64,000 nucleotides of DNA from Rotaria socialis (GCA_905331475.1 CAJNYU010000003.1:1-64000), one strand, 5' to 3'; numbered from the stretch's first letter, positions 26,603 to 40,955 are shown. Notes: generated by a model not told the origin, from the letters alone. Numbers and translations: made by a program.

Positions 26603-26966
26603 GGATCACTTGACATTGATTGAGAGAAAGGAGAAGTTTGTAGTGGTCAATTAACACAAAGGCGAAACGAAGAGAACGAGAGAAAAATAGTAGCCATCGT
26701 TCTCTGTTGCTAGGAAACGTATACAAAAAAGTTGACCGAAGAGAACAATATAGCGAAAAGGAAAAGGAAATAGAATCATAGATTGCTTCTCTCCTTGTCG
26801 ACATACATAAATTAACGAGTAGTGACCCTCAATCATTCATTCTGTCGAAAACACGATCGTTATCGGTCGCCAGTGGACACTTGTTTCTCTTCCTGATAGA
26901 ATTAATAACGTGTTGACATAAAACACCATCTATAGGCGCGAGGTCACTATACAACAAGGTGTTGCA
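23497..26966. other. Gene-poor interval
   Basis: No exon chain found. Contains an AT-rich background and a (TC)n microsatellite at about 26570-26601. The segment 26602-26966, immediately before the BH3 gene, is rich in GA/TC and probably holds its promoter. Short frames on both strands look fortuitous. Confidence 0.4.
26570..26601. repeat. (TC)n dinucleotide microsatellite
   Basis: An uninterrupted run of about fifteen TC units starting in CATGTTCTCTC, about 370 bases upstream of the BH3 gene's ATG. Confidence 0.85.
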
Positions 26967-27394
26967 ATGCCACAAATAATTCTATTTCCAATATCTATCA
27001 CAACACATGAGACAACAATGATTGTTAATATTAATAGAAAATCTCAATCAACATACTTACATTTACCCGACATCGTTACTGAGTGTGAACAACGACTAGC
27101 TCATAATTTTGCTAATGATGATGCAATGAAAATAACATGCAAACAAATTGCGCATTCACTGCGACTCGTCGCTGATCAAGTTGATAAAAAACATTGTCAC
27201 GTAAGTTCTTAAATAATTTATATTTAATTAAATTTATTTTTCTTTCTTGGTTTATTTAGGATTCTGATTTCAATCGAAATCTTCATTATTTATCAATGCG
27301 TCTTATGTTGCATTCAATATTTTGTACACTATGGACACGATCTTTATTACCATATATTCTTCTTTTTTGCAAAACAAAAATATTCACGTATTAA
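26967..27394 (+). CDS. Small protein with BMF/BIM-type BH3 motif and hydrophobic C-terminus
   Basis: Two exons (26967-27200 and 27260-27394, phase 0) encode 122 residues. Residues 60-72 read QIAHSLRLVADQV. This fits the BH3 consensus exactly: hydrophobic I61, L65, V68 and V72, the small residue A69 and the invariant D70. It is close to BMF (QIARKLQCIADQF) and BIM (WIAQELRRIGDEF), as recalled. No BH1 or BH2 motif is visible. The C-terminal exon is hydrophobic and basic (about 92-118), compatible with a membrane anchor. BH3-only proteins trigger apoptosis by engaging BCL-2-type proteins at the mitochondrion. A short motif can arise by chance, so function is inferred. An upstream exon could join at the AG near 26935. 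Confidence 0.6.
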
Positions 27395-28344
27395 ATACTA
27401 TATATTTACCAAATTGTTTTAGTCATTTTCTTTGTTTTTTATGTATTAGTATGAAAAGAAAAATTTGTATTCACGCTATAAGAAACAGTGTACTATCATA
27501 TCAATCTTTGTATTAATTTGAAGTCAAAAATAAATAAATGATAGTTTTTTATCAATAAATCTTTCGATATTGACAATCAAAAGAATACTTTATCTGATTC
27601 TGTATATATATATATATATATTCCGTAAAAAAAAACTACAAAAAAAAGATTAGCTGCATGCTGTAATCTACTATATTTAATGTCATAGCAAATATTGGTG
27701 AACAACTATAATCAAGATTTTGAGATCAATATTTTTTACTGGGTAGCAAAGACGGAAAGCGAATTAAGAAACACGGTGCAGATTCAGTTCTACTTGGCTT
27801 CAGTCGAAACGAGTTGCTATAATTAGGTTCGTCTCATTTTGAGCTTCACGTGCAACAAAATCAATTATGTGATGCTTGATTATCATCCGAAACTTTCCAA
27901 TGTCACCAGAATGTTCATATGATTTAATCATTGATGATTAAAAAATATTTATTTGTTTATGTCGCATGAATAACAGCAATTAGGCTGAGACTTGAATGTG
28001 CAGATGCGTTCCCACATCCTGCATCACACATTTGCGTTCGAAATTATTAAATAGATCTTACTTCATTTTTCTTTATTACCACCAAAATTAAAATTGAAAC
28101 AGTTAGCAAAAAACAACAAGAAATTATATTTCAGAATTAAATGAACGAAGCTGGGAACAAGAATAAAAAATATAACGAGATTGGTTTGTTATCAAAATTG
28201 GGCACAACTATTCATTGGATGAATCAGAAAAGTTTTTGAATTTTTGGTGGTATTGGTTGACGAGCTTCGACTACAAATTGACGTATGTATAACTTCAGAT
28301 GTTTAGGATGTATTTTCTTTCAAGCTCGTTTGTGTTTTCGGAAG
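27395..28344. other. Intergenic, convergent between BH3 gene and aspartate decarboxylase
   Basis: Contains a (TA)n tract at about 27603-27621 and AT-rich 3' flanks of two convergent genes. No gene is supported. Confidence 0.5.
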
Positions 28345-31248
28345 TTACTTTTGTGGAGTTTCTCTTTTATACTGGTCAAAATAAGATTGGACGAGATCCT
28401 TCAGAGCTTTGCCTATTGATGTGTACTCTGCTTCGCTTAAGTTTGCAAGAGATACACGACCTGATAAACGCGATGCACCAAAGCCCTGTCCTGGTAGTAG
28501 AATGACACAAGCATCTTCAGCAAGTTTGAGCAAGATTTCGCTTATAGAAAAGCGAGAACGTAACCAGCTCGCAAAGGATGAATCGTGCATATGTTCAGCA
28601 AGTTTTTCAAAATCGACTATAAGATAGTAGTGAACAGCATCGACATTGTCCTGTTCATGTTCGAAATTGTGGCTAATAGCCGCACATAAAGCAAGTTTTC
28701 GATCGCGAACAATTTTTTTCACACAGTTTTTGTATGAATCAGAAGTATCCATAAGACCAAAAAGAGAGAAGAGTACCATCTGTACTTGCTGTGGTGTCGA
28801 TAATCCAGCTGTGTGATTCAATGCTACTGAACGGCTGTCGGCTACCAGTCGATCGATGAACTTGAGCGAGTCAGGTCTAGGTGTAATCGATTCATAACGC
28901 TTGTGTAAAGCTGTTTTTTCCCCATTATCTAATTCTGCTATTTTTTCATCGATAATGTTGTTATGATGAATACCAATGACACCAAGTCGCCAGCCGGTTG
29001 CACCGAAGTACTTCGAGAATGAATAAACGAGAATCGTATTTTTCGGACATTCGGCAAACAGAGAAACGAAGTTGTCAGCAAAGGTACCATAAACATCATC
29101 CGTTAGAATAATCAGATCGGGTCGATCATTCACAATTGATGCGATATAAGCAACACTCTTATCATTGAGTTTAACTGACGTTGGATTGGTAGGATTGACA
29201 AGAAAGAACGCTTTAACCTATAATTATAGTGCATAATAATAATAATCAATATTTTTAAATCACACTGAGTTTTTTCAGTTTCAAAAAAATGAGGAAACAT
29301 CAATTTGCATCCGATTTAAATGTGTACTGCAAAAACTGAGTCGATTTATATATGTTGTGAATAATTTTAAGAAAAATATTTGTTTTTGAAAAAATCCCTT
29401 TACTCCCTCCCCCTCAGGGATGCTCTGACCAATACTGACAATTTTTTCGATAACTCAGCCATTTCTTGACGGATTCTTCTCATCTTCGAACTCGACTGAG
29501 ATATTAATGAGATCATTATGTGTACAAAATTTCATGACAATTGGATGAGGCTTTCAAAGGTTATCGTGTTAACAGCCGGACGGACACACTGACCGAATCT
29601 AGAGTGTGCTCACTTTTTTTTGAGTACACAAAAAGAAATAATTCTTCACATGAAAATATATTTGCTTCGGACTTACAGGAAATATTGATATATACTATAC
29701 CTTATTGTCACGTAAATTGTCAAGTTCATCTTTCGGAAATTGCCAATTTTGATCTTTGTCAGCATAAATATTAATAATATTCAGACCATACTCTGACAAG
29801 TGCGGGATTTCCATGTATGGCGAGAAAATAGGTAAGCCAAGAGCAATTGTATCACCTTGCGAGAGTAGTCCATTGATACGCAAGGAATTGAAAATATAGG
29901 TCATTGCAGCCGTACCACCTTCCACAGCAAAGAGATCGAATTCACCACTGAGTGGCTGTAAAACAAAAAAGTAACTAGAATTGCATCAGAGTTCATCTTC
30001 GTGATTAAAAATCTTTCAGTTTTAGTGATAAAAAGAAATTGCGTCTTACTGAAATCATCTTATAAGCTCTTTGAACATTTTTACTATAGAATACAACGTT
30101 TTATCGTCTTGTCATCATATCAATACGAATAGTGTTAGTTAACATTCTGTTGTTACAATAAGATATGTGAAAATTTGATATCGATCTTTGCCTATTTTCT
30201 AGATGTGTTGCATTAGCAGGAGGAAAATATTTAGTACAAGGCGTAATGGAGAAATAAAAATTATCACCATCGTTTGGCATGCGTTTTGGGGGGAAAATCA
30301 CAGGCCCGAAATTGATTCGTTTGACGAAAGTTTACTATATGCGTTCTGACTGAGAGAGATATTGAATTTCAATAGTTTCGATGATTAATAAAGCCTGCTT
30401 AGAAATCATTCGCATATTCGAAAGAAAATATTTCTTCATACTTGTAAAAGTGCGTCTAACCTCAAAATACAAACAACAAATGAAAGACCCATTTTAATTT
30501 TTCAATGCATCCACTCCGTTGGTTTCCATCGGAATGAAATATATTCATCGATGTAATAGTCTGGAAATGCGTTCGATTAGATGGGAAACAGGTCACTTGA
30601 GAATTCTAATTCATCTGATGGTCTCAATCAATCCATTTATCAAATATGCCACTCACATATACGCAAAGATTTGCTCTTGCCATAGCAATGACAAAGCAAG
30701 AGTGAAAAGCCTAGTTTGCATCTGATCCTATTCAAAATGCGACTTACATGTTTCCCAAACATCTCCCGACGTATGTATTGACGAACGATTTGTTCGGAGA
30801 GTACGAGCATTCGGTCAGGTACTGGATAGTTGCAAGCAAGTATAGCTTCACACATTTCGTAGAGAAATTGAGAAACATCGAGTTCCAAATTGTCACGTAC
30901 AAACGAGACAGCATCACGTAAAAATGCAACACCATTAACATTACTGTTCTCAGTACAAAACAAGTTGAAACGATTTTCAATGCCTTCACGTTTCGGGAAA
31001 CCTCCCACACGCTTTTCTGGATCCATTGATGATAGTTTGGACTCGTTCATAGCGAAAAGACCAAGTTGAAAAAAACTATCTCTTGGAGCTGTTGCGAAAA
31101 AGTTTGGATTACCTCTGCCTGCATTCAATATAGCCACATTTCCTGATCCAGATTCACTTGAACTTGCTTTTGCTACTTCTATTAATCGATCTCTAAATTC
31201 AAATGGACTTAATGCTTCTAACTGTTTGATATCCAGGTGTGCAGACAT
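28345..31248 (-). CDS. aspD: Bacterial-type aspartate 4-decarboxylase (PLP-dependent), probable horizontal acquisition
   Basis: Three coding exons (31248-30748, 29955-29701, 29217-28345; all phase 0) give 542 residues, the usual length of bacterial AspD (about 530-545). The enzyme, a class I aminotransferase relative, converts L-aspartate to L-alanine and CO2 and often keeps aspartate aminotransferase activity. Seen: LNAGRGNPNF near residue 42, VGGFPKREGI, VEGGTAAM, FLVNPTNPTSV, ILTDDVYGTFADNF, and the PLP site SFSKYFGATGWRLG with the Schiff-base Lys at about 321. Near the end is GQGFGASRLSGRVSLAN. The AspD type is mainly bacterial. Here it has spliceosomal introns (792 and 483 bases, long for this genome) and a spliced leader exon, so it is domesticated and not contamination. 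It reads away from the aspartyl-tRNA synthetase. Confidence 0.93.
29395..29695 (+). repeat. Probable repeat insertion in decarboxylase intron 2
   Basis: This part of the intron holds a CCCTCCCCCTCAGGG island. Then comes a module ending in TTATCGTGTTAACAGCCGGACGGACACACTGACC. GGACGGAC-tailed modules of this type are widespread repeats in invertebrate genomes. It explains why this intron is far longer than the 50-65 base norm. Boundaries are approximate. Confidence 0.4.
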
Positions 31249-31994
31249 TTTTGATTCTAAAAGCAGAAAACAACAAAATTGACGTTTGTTTGTAATTAGA
31301 GTAGCAAGCTAAAACAAAACTATCAATCTAGACAAGAAACAGAAAAAATGAATGATGTGCAAATATGACTCTTCTATAATCCGTGTACTGTAATCAGCGT
31401 GATAGAAAAATGTCGTCATAGTTTATATGTGCTTTCTATTCTTTCCTCCGAACTGATGGATGCCGAGTAGTGAATGTTATTGATCAATAGCATGCATCGT
31501 TCGACATCAATTACATCCTACACAGGTCTTAACATGATAAAGGTAGTTGATGGCTAGGAAAAGTTTTGAATCAAAATAAGCAGCAAAGCATCCTAGGGCA
31601 GGAAAAATTGATACTATTGTTGCGCGTTTTTCGACTTTCATCGCTTATGTTTTACATGTACTTCTTTCATTAATCTAAGATAATTTCGTGGCAGTTTCTG
31701 TGCACAACGATCAAAGGTCCTTAAATCAATAAGAGATTATGATCAATGTGAGTTATTCCAATTTCAGTCATTCCACCTAAACATAGTGTCGATCCTGCAT
31801 GCGTCAGAGCCTTATAAGTCGCCCCGTATTGAAATTTACAACCTATTTTAATCGATATTAAATTAGCTCGAATCTTTACATATGGTTGTCATCTCAGTTT
31901 GTTTCACAGTCCCCTATGTATCACTATCAGTAGATTACCATTTATGCAACAATTCACAGCTTTTGTGTTCGTTTATTCTGCTCGACAACAATTT

Positions 31995-33320
31995 TCAATG
32001 AGTACAAAGAAAAGAAACTACGAAAATTTCGTTTAGCTATTTTAAATCTTTCAAATACTTTAACATTTCGGAAAAAAAACCACACTATACTCATCACCGA
32101 CACTAAATCGAATCCCACACATAGTTCTACAACAAATTTTTCAAAATAATTTTTAAATGAGAATTATACACTGATTTATACTATTTCCCAAAAGCGAAGA
32201 ATTCATAAGACAATTCATTTTTCTTTCTGAAAAACTAATAATGATTTCGTAATGAATGGCATATTACCTGTACATTGAAGAAACAAGAACTACTCAATTT
32301 TACCTTCCGAAACTAGTGCAGATTCTCTCTATTTACATGCACAGGATTTACATTGCATCGAATGTTTTTCTTTCTTTCCAACATGACTCATGTCTAGCAT
32401 CAGTCTAGTGAAGACATGGTTGAGTGATGGCGACGCATTTGTACCAACTCAAACCAACTAACTCTTTCCCAGTTCGAATCATTTGTAATAGTCAGACACT
32501 TGTTTGCATGCATGTGATCTGATGTCAATTAAATAACTGCAGCTTCGAAACTCAAAATAAGACGGCATCACATGCCTTTTGGCGCTTCTTGGTCGACTCA
32601 TACATGCGTTCTTAAACGACTACTGCTTATATTTTTTTTCTACAAACGAAGAGCGTTGAATTCTGAATTGTTTTTGCATTTACCCGAACATCAATCTCAG
32701 TAATCGTGCTTTTCAACATAAAAATATATTAGACTACTTACGAGTTGTTAATAAGTTTTCAATAGGAACAATGGATTTTTGAGACGACGAAAGGACGATA
32801 TGCTGATTATTATCTCGAATGCTAGCAACAGCGTCCCTTTTATACCATTCGACTGGGTTTTCCTATTTAGCAATTGAGGAATACTTTCGGTATTTTCCAG
32901 CTAATATGCAATAAAATCCACCTTCATACAGTGATAAAACTACATCTTCGGTAATATCCGACATAATTCATTCAAAGTACGTAGTCGGAAAGATGTTTCT
33001 ATGTAGTGTGGATCATTGCCATATCAAATTACATGCAATGGTAAATTCCTTCTTCCGAGGTATGCTTAGATTTCCGAAAAAGGAAAATAAGGAAATTTCC
33101 ATTACCTTCGAAACCATGTAAGGTCAAAGAAAAGTATTTTTGCGCATTATCGATTTTTTTTGTAATAACAACTTTCGATGATTCCAGGTTCAAATTTTCC
33201 GTAATTTCTTTTTTTGGAAATCTAAACTCAGTTGAAATTAGGTTGACCTTCCAGATTAGTAGTGGGTTCGGTAGGGTTCATTTGGGATAGGATGGAATTG
33301 GATGGATTGAGTTGGGCTGT
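31995..33320 (+). repeat. Large inverted repeat, left arm (carries decarboxylase promoter)
   Basis: Read on the minus strand this arm aligns with 34240-35650 over most of its length. Matching landmarks include ATCCCACACATAGTTCTA, GAGAATTATACACTGATTTATACTA, the TATA/leader block, ATCATTCAAAGTACGTAG, and the GATTAGTAGTGGGTT...GGATAGGATGG block. Divergence is noticeable outside the promoter and very low within it. Confidence 0.85.
32742..32850 (-). promoter_or_regulatory. TATA promoter and leader exon of the aspartate decarboxylase
   Basis: On the minus strand: GGTATAAAAGGGACG, a leader of about 70 bases, then CAACTC before a consensus donor GTAAGTAG. The acceptor (CTGCTTTTAG) lies eight bases before the decarboxylase ATG, giving a 5'-UTR intron of about 1.5 kb. 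The block differs from the AspRS promoter at about two positions in 130. Confidence 0.75.
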
Positions 33321-34689
33321 GTTGGGAAACGTAATGGCGCATACATCGGTATCAAATAGACTTTTTGTACGGCAGGCGAGTTTGGAATAGGTTCTTGTTA
33401 ATTTTTTTAATAGAACCTTCTTTGAGATATGGCTTTAGAAATTTCGGTCTCAATAATAATTCGTTGGATTCTTTTACAGCGAGTTTTTATATCGGTCATT
33501 ATTTTTGGTTCATGCGCTTATGGGAGCATTCAAAAATTTTGTTAAATTAATAATAGCCTTTGTTGAATAAATGTAATTCAATCTGCCATCTTTTTCTGAA
33601 GAATGCGATATAAAATCATTGATTGAATTTATCTTAGAAAATTTGTTTTGCACATTCTTTTGTTTAATTTGAATTCTCTATCGTTGCATTTTTATAAAAT
33701 GTTGGTCACATGGTGACATGGAATTTATCTGAATTTTGTTTTTGCTATTATCACATTGAACTTCAAGAGGATTTTTCTATCAATGTTACAATGAGTATTT
33801 TGGGTGATCTGTTAAATTTATATCGAAATGAGAAGAAATTTTTAAAAATATTTTAAAAATTAAACAAATTCTATAGTTGAAATGTACAAAAGAATCTCTA
33901 TCAATCATTGTCACAATATGATCGAATAATTAAAACAGATAAGATTATTTATAGTATGACCCTTGTGATTAGAATCTGAATATAATCAATACTATCTATT
34001 ATTTTTGTATTGATAATTATACAAAAAAAGGAACGTAATAATTCTTTTCAATTTTCATAAATAGATAAATTATTTAGTGATTTATTAAAAGTTTAATATA
34101 ATACGAGGAGAAAAGAAAAAAAATGCTTTTTTCAATAAGTCCGTTTTTTTTGGTGGATTCCAGTCTCAACTGAAATTCTCATGTCAGCCGTGACTAAAAA
34201 ATATACATTCGATAGCGATACATTTATCATTACTTGTGCCAGCCAAACCCAGCTCAACTCATCGCATCCTATCCTAGCCCTGTCCAACTCGCTACTAATC
34301 TTAGAACTCAACCTAATTTTTACTTGTCTTTATAATAAGACAAATCGTATGTAATTATTTTTAAAAGCATTCATTTATATTCCCACGAAACTTTTCTTAT
34401 ACTACTTTCATTTGGATACCCAGGAAAAAAAAGAATTTTCCATCGCATGCTTTCTCTCATTCATTGTGAAAGAAACGCATTCGAAATACACGGAAAGAGA
34501 CGGGGAAAAGCAACACGTACTATGTGATAACAATGATTCACATTACACAGAAACACACTTGCGTCTACGTACTTTGAATGATTCATGTCGGATATTACCG
34601 AAGATATAGTTTTATCTCTGTATGAAGGTGGATTTTATTGCATATTAGCTGGAAAATACCGAAAGTATTCCTCAATTGCTAAATAGGAA

Positions 34690-34807
34690 AACCCAGTCGA
34701 ATGGTATAAAAGGGAAGCTGTTGCTAGCATTCGAGATAATAATCAGCATATCGTCATTTCGTCGTCTCAAAAATCCATTGTTCCTATTGAAAACTTATTA
34801 ACAACTC
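34690..34807 (+). promoter_or_regulatory. TATA promoter and leader exon of aspartyl-tRNA synthetase
   Basis: GGTATAAAAGGGAAG, a leader of about 70 bases, then CAACTC and the donor GTAAGTAG at 34808. The acceptor TTTTTTAG at 36443 lies eleven bases before the AspRS ATG, making a 1.6 kb 5'-UTR intron. It is the mirror of the decarboxylase promoter at 32742-32850. Confidence 0.75.
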
Positions 34808-35335
34808 GTAAGTAGTCTAATATATTTTTATGTTGAAAAGCACGATTACTGAGATTGATGTTCGGGTAAATGCAAAAACAATTCAGAATTCAAAGCTCTT
34901 CGTTTGTAGAAAAATATATAAGCAGTAGTCGTTTAAGAACGCATGTATGAGTCGACCAAGGAGCGCCAAAAGGCATGTGATACCGTCTTATTTTGAGTTT
35001 CGAAGCTGCAGTTATTTAATTGACATCAGATCACATAAATGCAAACAAGTGTCTGACTATTACAAATGATTCGAACTGGGAAAGAGTTAGTTGGTTTGAG
35101 TCGGTACAAATGCGTCGCCATCATTCCACCATGTCTCAACTAGACTGATGGTAGACATGAGTCATGTTGGAAAGAAAGAAAAAAAAACATTCGATGCAAT
35201 GTAAATGCTGTGCATGTAAATAGAGAGAAGCTGTACTAGTTTCGGAAGGTAAAATTGAGTAGTTCTTGTTTCTTCAATGTACAGGTAGTGTGTCATTCAT
35301 TTCAAAATGAATGGTGATTTTTTCCAGAGATGGGG

Positions 35336-35366
35336 AAGTCAAGTCAAGTTAACTCTGACTTGACTT
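35336..35366. repeat. Perfect 11-base hairpin in the AspRS leader intron
   Basis: AAGTCAAGTCA and TGACTTGACTT flank nine bases (AGTTAACTC). The surrounding segment has no counterpart in the mirror arm, which suggests a small insertion after the duplication. Confidence 0.6.
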
Positions 35367-36454
35367 GTAACTTGGAAAATACCTTTCCCAATTAGTCCTG
35401 CGCTGTTTTGTTTTTCAAACAAAATTATATCGTCTTACATATTTTCGCGTCCGGGAGATAGTATAAATCAATGTATAATTCTCATTTCAAAGTCTTTTTG
35501 AAAAATGTGTTTTAGAACTATCTGTGGGATTTGATTTATTGTCGTTAATGAGTGTAGTGCGGTTTTTGTTTGGAAATATTGAGATATTTGAAAGACTAAA
35601 AATTATTTAACAAAATTTTTGCTACTTATTTTCTTTCTGCTTCTTGATTGCTCCTACTAGAGCATTGCAGTTTCAATTCGAATGATGGGAATATGCTCAC
35701 GCTAAATTTATGTTTTTTTTTCTAAAGAATTTTGTAATTAAAGAAAACTTCTGAAACAGTAAAACTTCTTAGGTACTATATTGCGTAACTATCAATGATT
35801 TTAGTTTGCTCAATATCTTATTAGAGAGAGTTTATCGAGAAATTGAGAAGTAGGAGTTTCTATTGATTTCTTCTTTAATTCAATCATTGTTATAACTACT
35901 GAAAGAACGACATAAAGTATTCATTTTTATTGTTACATTCATATCACTGACAGGCCAGCATGTATATCAATGGATAGGCATGGAAACTATTGCAACAACA
36001 AAAAAAGCATTCGATAACTTTTGGCCAAATAGTCAGGGTGACGTAGTGCAGTGATGATGCATTCATATTTTCTTAGAAGCGTTTTAGACTTTTGTGTAGA
36101 GTTTCTGAAATATATTTGAAATTCAGATTTCACTGGAACCGGTTGAAAAGATGCGGAAAAAGTCACCGTATGCGACAGAAAAACACGAGAAATCGCTGCA
36201 ATGTGGAACTAGTATTTCGGCGGAAAATTCTTTGGCTTTTCCGATGATTTAGGGCCAAATCCTGTCGGAAAAAATAGAGAATTTCCCATCGGAATATTGC
36301 TTCTGTGTTCCATCGATTTCTGGTATTTGCCTGCCAGAATCGAACCCAACTTCTTAATCTTGGATACTTCTTCTGATGGAAAGGGAACTTTTCTATTACA
36401 CCATTAAATAAAATCTGAATTCAATTATTTCTTGCTTTTTTAGCTGAAATTGAA

Positions 36455-38725
<2,271 letters not shown>

Positions 38726-40955
38726 ATAACGAATCGTGGACGGGTTTTTTTCTATGTTTTGCGATTACTTTAATTCTATTTTGCTTTCATTTATTGTCAA
38801 ACGAACAGCTAACCTCATTGTTCGATGATATAAAAATATTTTATGGAAATAAACGAGAACATGCTATAAATAGAATGTCGTTTTCGGCGAACATGAAACA
38901 TTTCTACAGACCACAAGGACAATGAATATATCGAAAGTGTAACAAAAGATATAATAAAACGAGAAAAAAATGATGAATGCTAGAATCTGAATATTACTAA
39001 CAGTGTATTAGAGAGAACTAATCGATTTTTGTTAACAGCTAGTCTTAAAATAAATGTGTTAAAGCTAAGATGCTCTGTATGAATTTCAATGGAAGATTGT
39101 GCAGAACGAAGAATTGCAATTGAATAACACTGACGTGACCGCTACGATTGAAGCAACGAAGAATAAATTTGAACTTTAAAATTGTTGATGCGAGGCACAG
39201 TACTTTCATTCTCATACTGTACTATGTTTACAAATCATATCACATCTCTCTTCTGCTTAAACTAAACCACTTACGTCAGTCAATATCTGAAAAACTCTAC
39301 CGGTAATCCCAAAACAACGAGAAAACGTTTCTTTGTTCTGAGCCATAAATAAAAATAAATCTAAATTTATATTATTTGTGCTAAGTTTCATGCAGAATTA
39401 CGTCGAGTTATGATTGGCAGTTGGGTCAGACTCACGATTTCGAGATATCCATTATACTTTACGAGAAACTCAAACAACAGAAAAGAATCGTTTTTATGAG
39501 TTACCTGTATTAAACCTATGAATATGTTAGACACGGCTATCATCATTCGAATATACCAATTATCAACTACTTATGGATAAGACAAAATTACGACAGGCCC
39601 TCATGATCATTATTATTCGATTATGCTCAAATTTCCTCCATCCGCAGAATAATTTTATGAAGAATCATCAGGTAATAAAATAGTGTCATTCCAAAAGATT
39701 CAGACCAATTTTCGGTCCAATGATTGATACGCATGTTTGTGCCATAGGGTCATACTTTATGTACGAAACACATAGATATACACACGAGTAATTCATATCA
39801 TCCGCTCTGTGTTTTCTTCGGGAAACCGTAGTGAAAAAACAACAAGGCATTTCTCATGGAAACTAAAATTACCGACAAATTTCAGAATAACTCATTTTGG
39901 TTAAAAAATTCCCTTTTCTGCACCTTGAACTTATAAGTCTAATTATGTACGTCTTTTCCTGCCTCCATTCGTTACACCAAAAGTGCTTAGTCATATGGAA
40001 CTTGGGATTCGACTTCAATTAATAAAACATATTTGTCCGTGCAACTGATCCTTTATTCCTGCTTTGCGGTCTGGGAGCGCGCAGCATCCCCCGCAAAGTC
40101 GCTACCCATGCTCATCTGTGTGTATACAGTATAATATCAGTTTTTTATTTTACATTTTTTTATTCCTTGAAAAATTATATTGAACAAGAAGTATAGAATT
40201 GGACGTACAGGAAAGAGTGCTAAAAGAATGTATAGAAACGACGTAAATCTCAATGGGCCACAAAAGCTTTAGCATTTTTTTGATCGTTTCTCACCGAAAC
40301 CATAAACCGGATGGAATCTGTAAACGTGCAGAAAAGTTGAAGTTATTTGTAGACTGCTGTCGATAAAAACATATTGCTGATATTATTGCATGCGTCTTAG
40401 TGTATTATGAATAAATGTTTTTTTAAATAACGATCGTTTTATTTAAGTTCAAAAGATGCTTTTTATTTTAATCCATCATATCAAATTGAAACGCGACAAG
40501 ATCAGCAATTGAGAAATACATAGTAGATACAGTAAGCAAACAATGTAATCAAATCTCTGATTATTTTTATCTGTTAGAATTTCAAGCCGATATTCTCCTG
40601 CCTTCTATTTTTTGCAACTGTTGTAGTACAAGAATGATTTACTCGCACGATGATGTAGTGTCTTGTGCCATCTAGCGAAACTAAAATTATAATATCGTTT
40701 CCTTTGAGAAGACATCAGTTATTACTTTTGTATTCAGAACGAAGCAACAACAAATTACAATGAATATCTTGTCTGAAACGAAATTTGCTTTAAAATAGAT
40801 TGTGTTCAGTGAGTTCTTTCTATTAGTTGATTATACTTCGTATTTGATTGGTTCTCACGATAGCTTTACATTGATATCGATTTTTTAAAACGTTGTTCTT
40901 TTCAAGTCATAAGTATAAAATTGGTATAGAGAATATTTCTTTTTTTTAAATCTAA
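38726..40955. other. Intergenic region between AspRS and NUP35
   Basis: AspRS 3' flank followed by AT-rich DNA with no exon chain. The only standout is a GC-rich hairpin near 40.07 kb. The last few hundred bases presumably hold the NUP35 promoter; no TATA box was identified. Confidence 0.45.
40062..40098. other. GC-rich stem-loop in AT-rich DNA
   Basis: CTTTGCGG and CCGCAAAG form a perfect 8-base stem around a 21-base loop that itself contains GGGA/TCCC and GCGCGC. It could be a small structured RNA or an element end. No polymerase III boxes were recognised. Confidence 0.35.

Larger units (their letters stand above)
34240..35650 (-). repeat. Large inverted repeat, right arm (carries AspRS promoter)
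   Basis: Inverted counterpart of 31995-33320, with about 0.9 kb of unmatched AT-rich DNA between the arms. It includes a segment not seen in the left arm (about 35325-35430) that contains a perfect 11-base hairpin. The outer end fades near 35.61-35.65 kb. Confidence 0.85.

Noticed and set aside
28299-28627. Plus-strand frames of 68 and 72 residues
   Set aside because: Antisense shadows of the decarboxylase 3' exon.
29695-29925. Separate small minus-strand gene
   Set aside because: It is the middle exon of the decarboxylase and joins both neighbours at phase 0.
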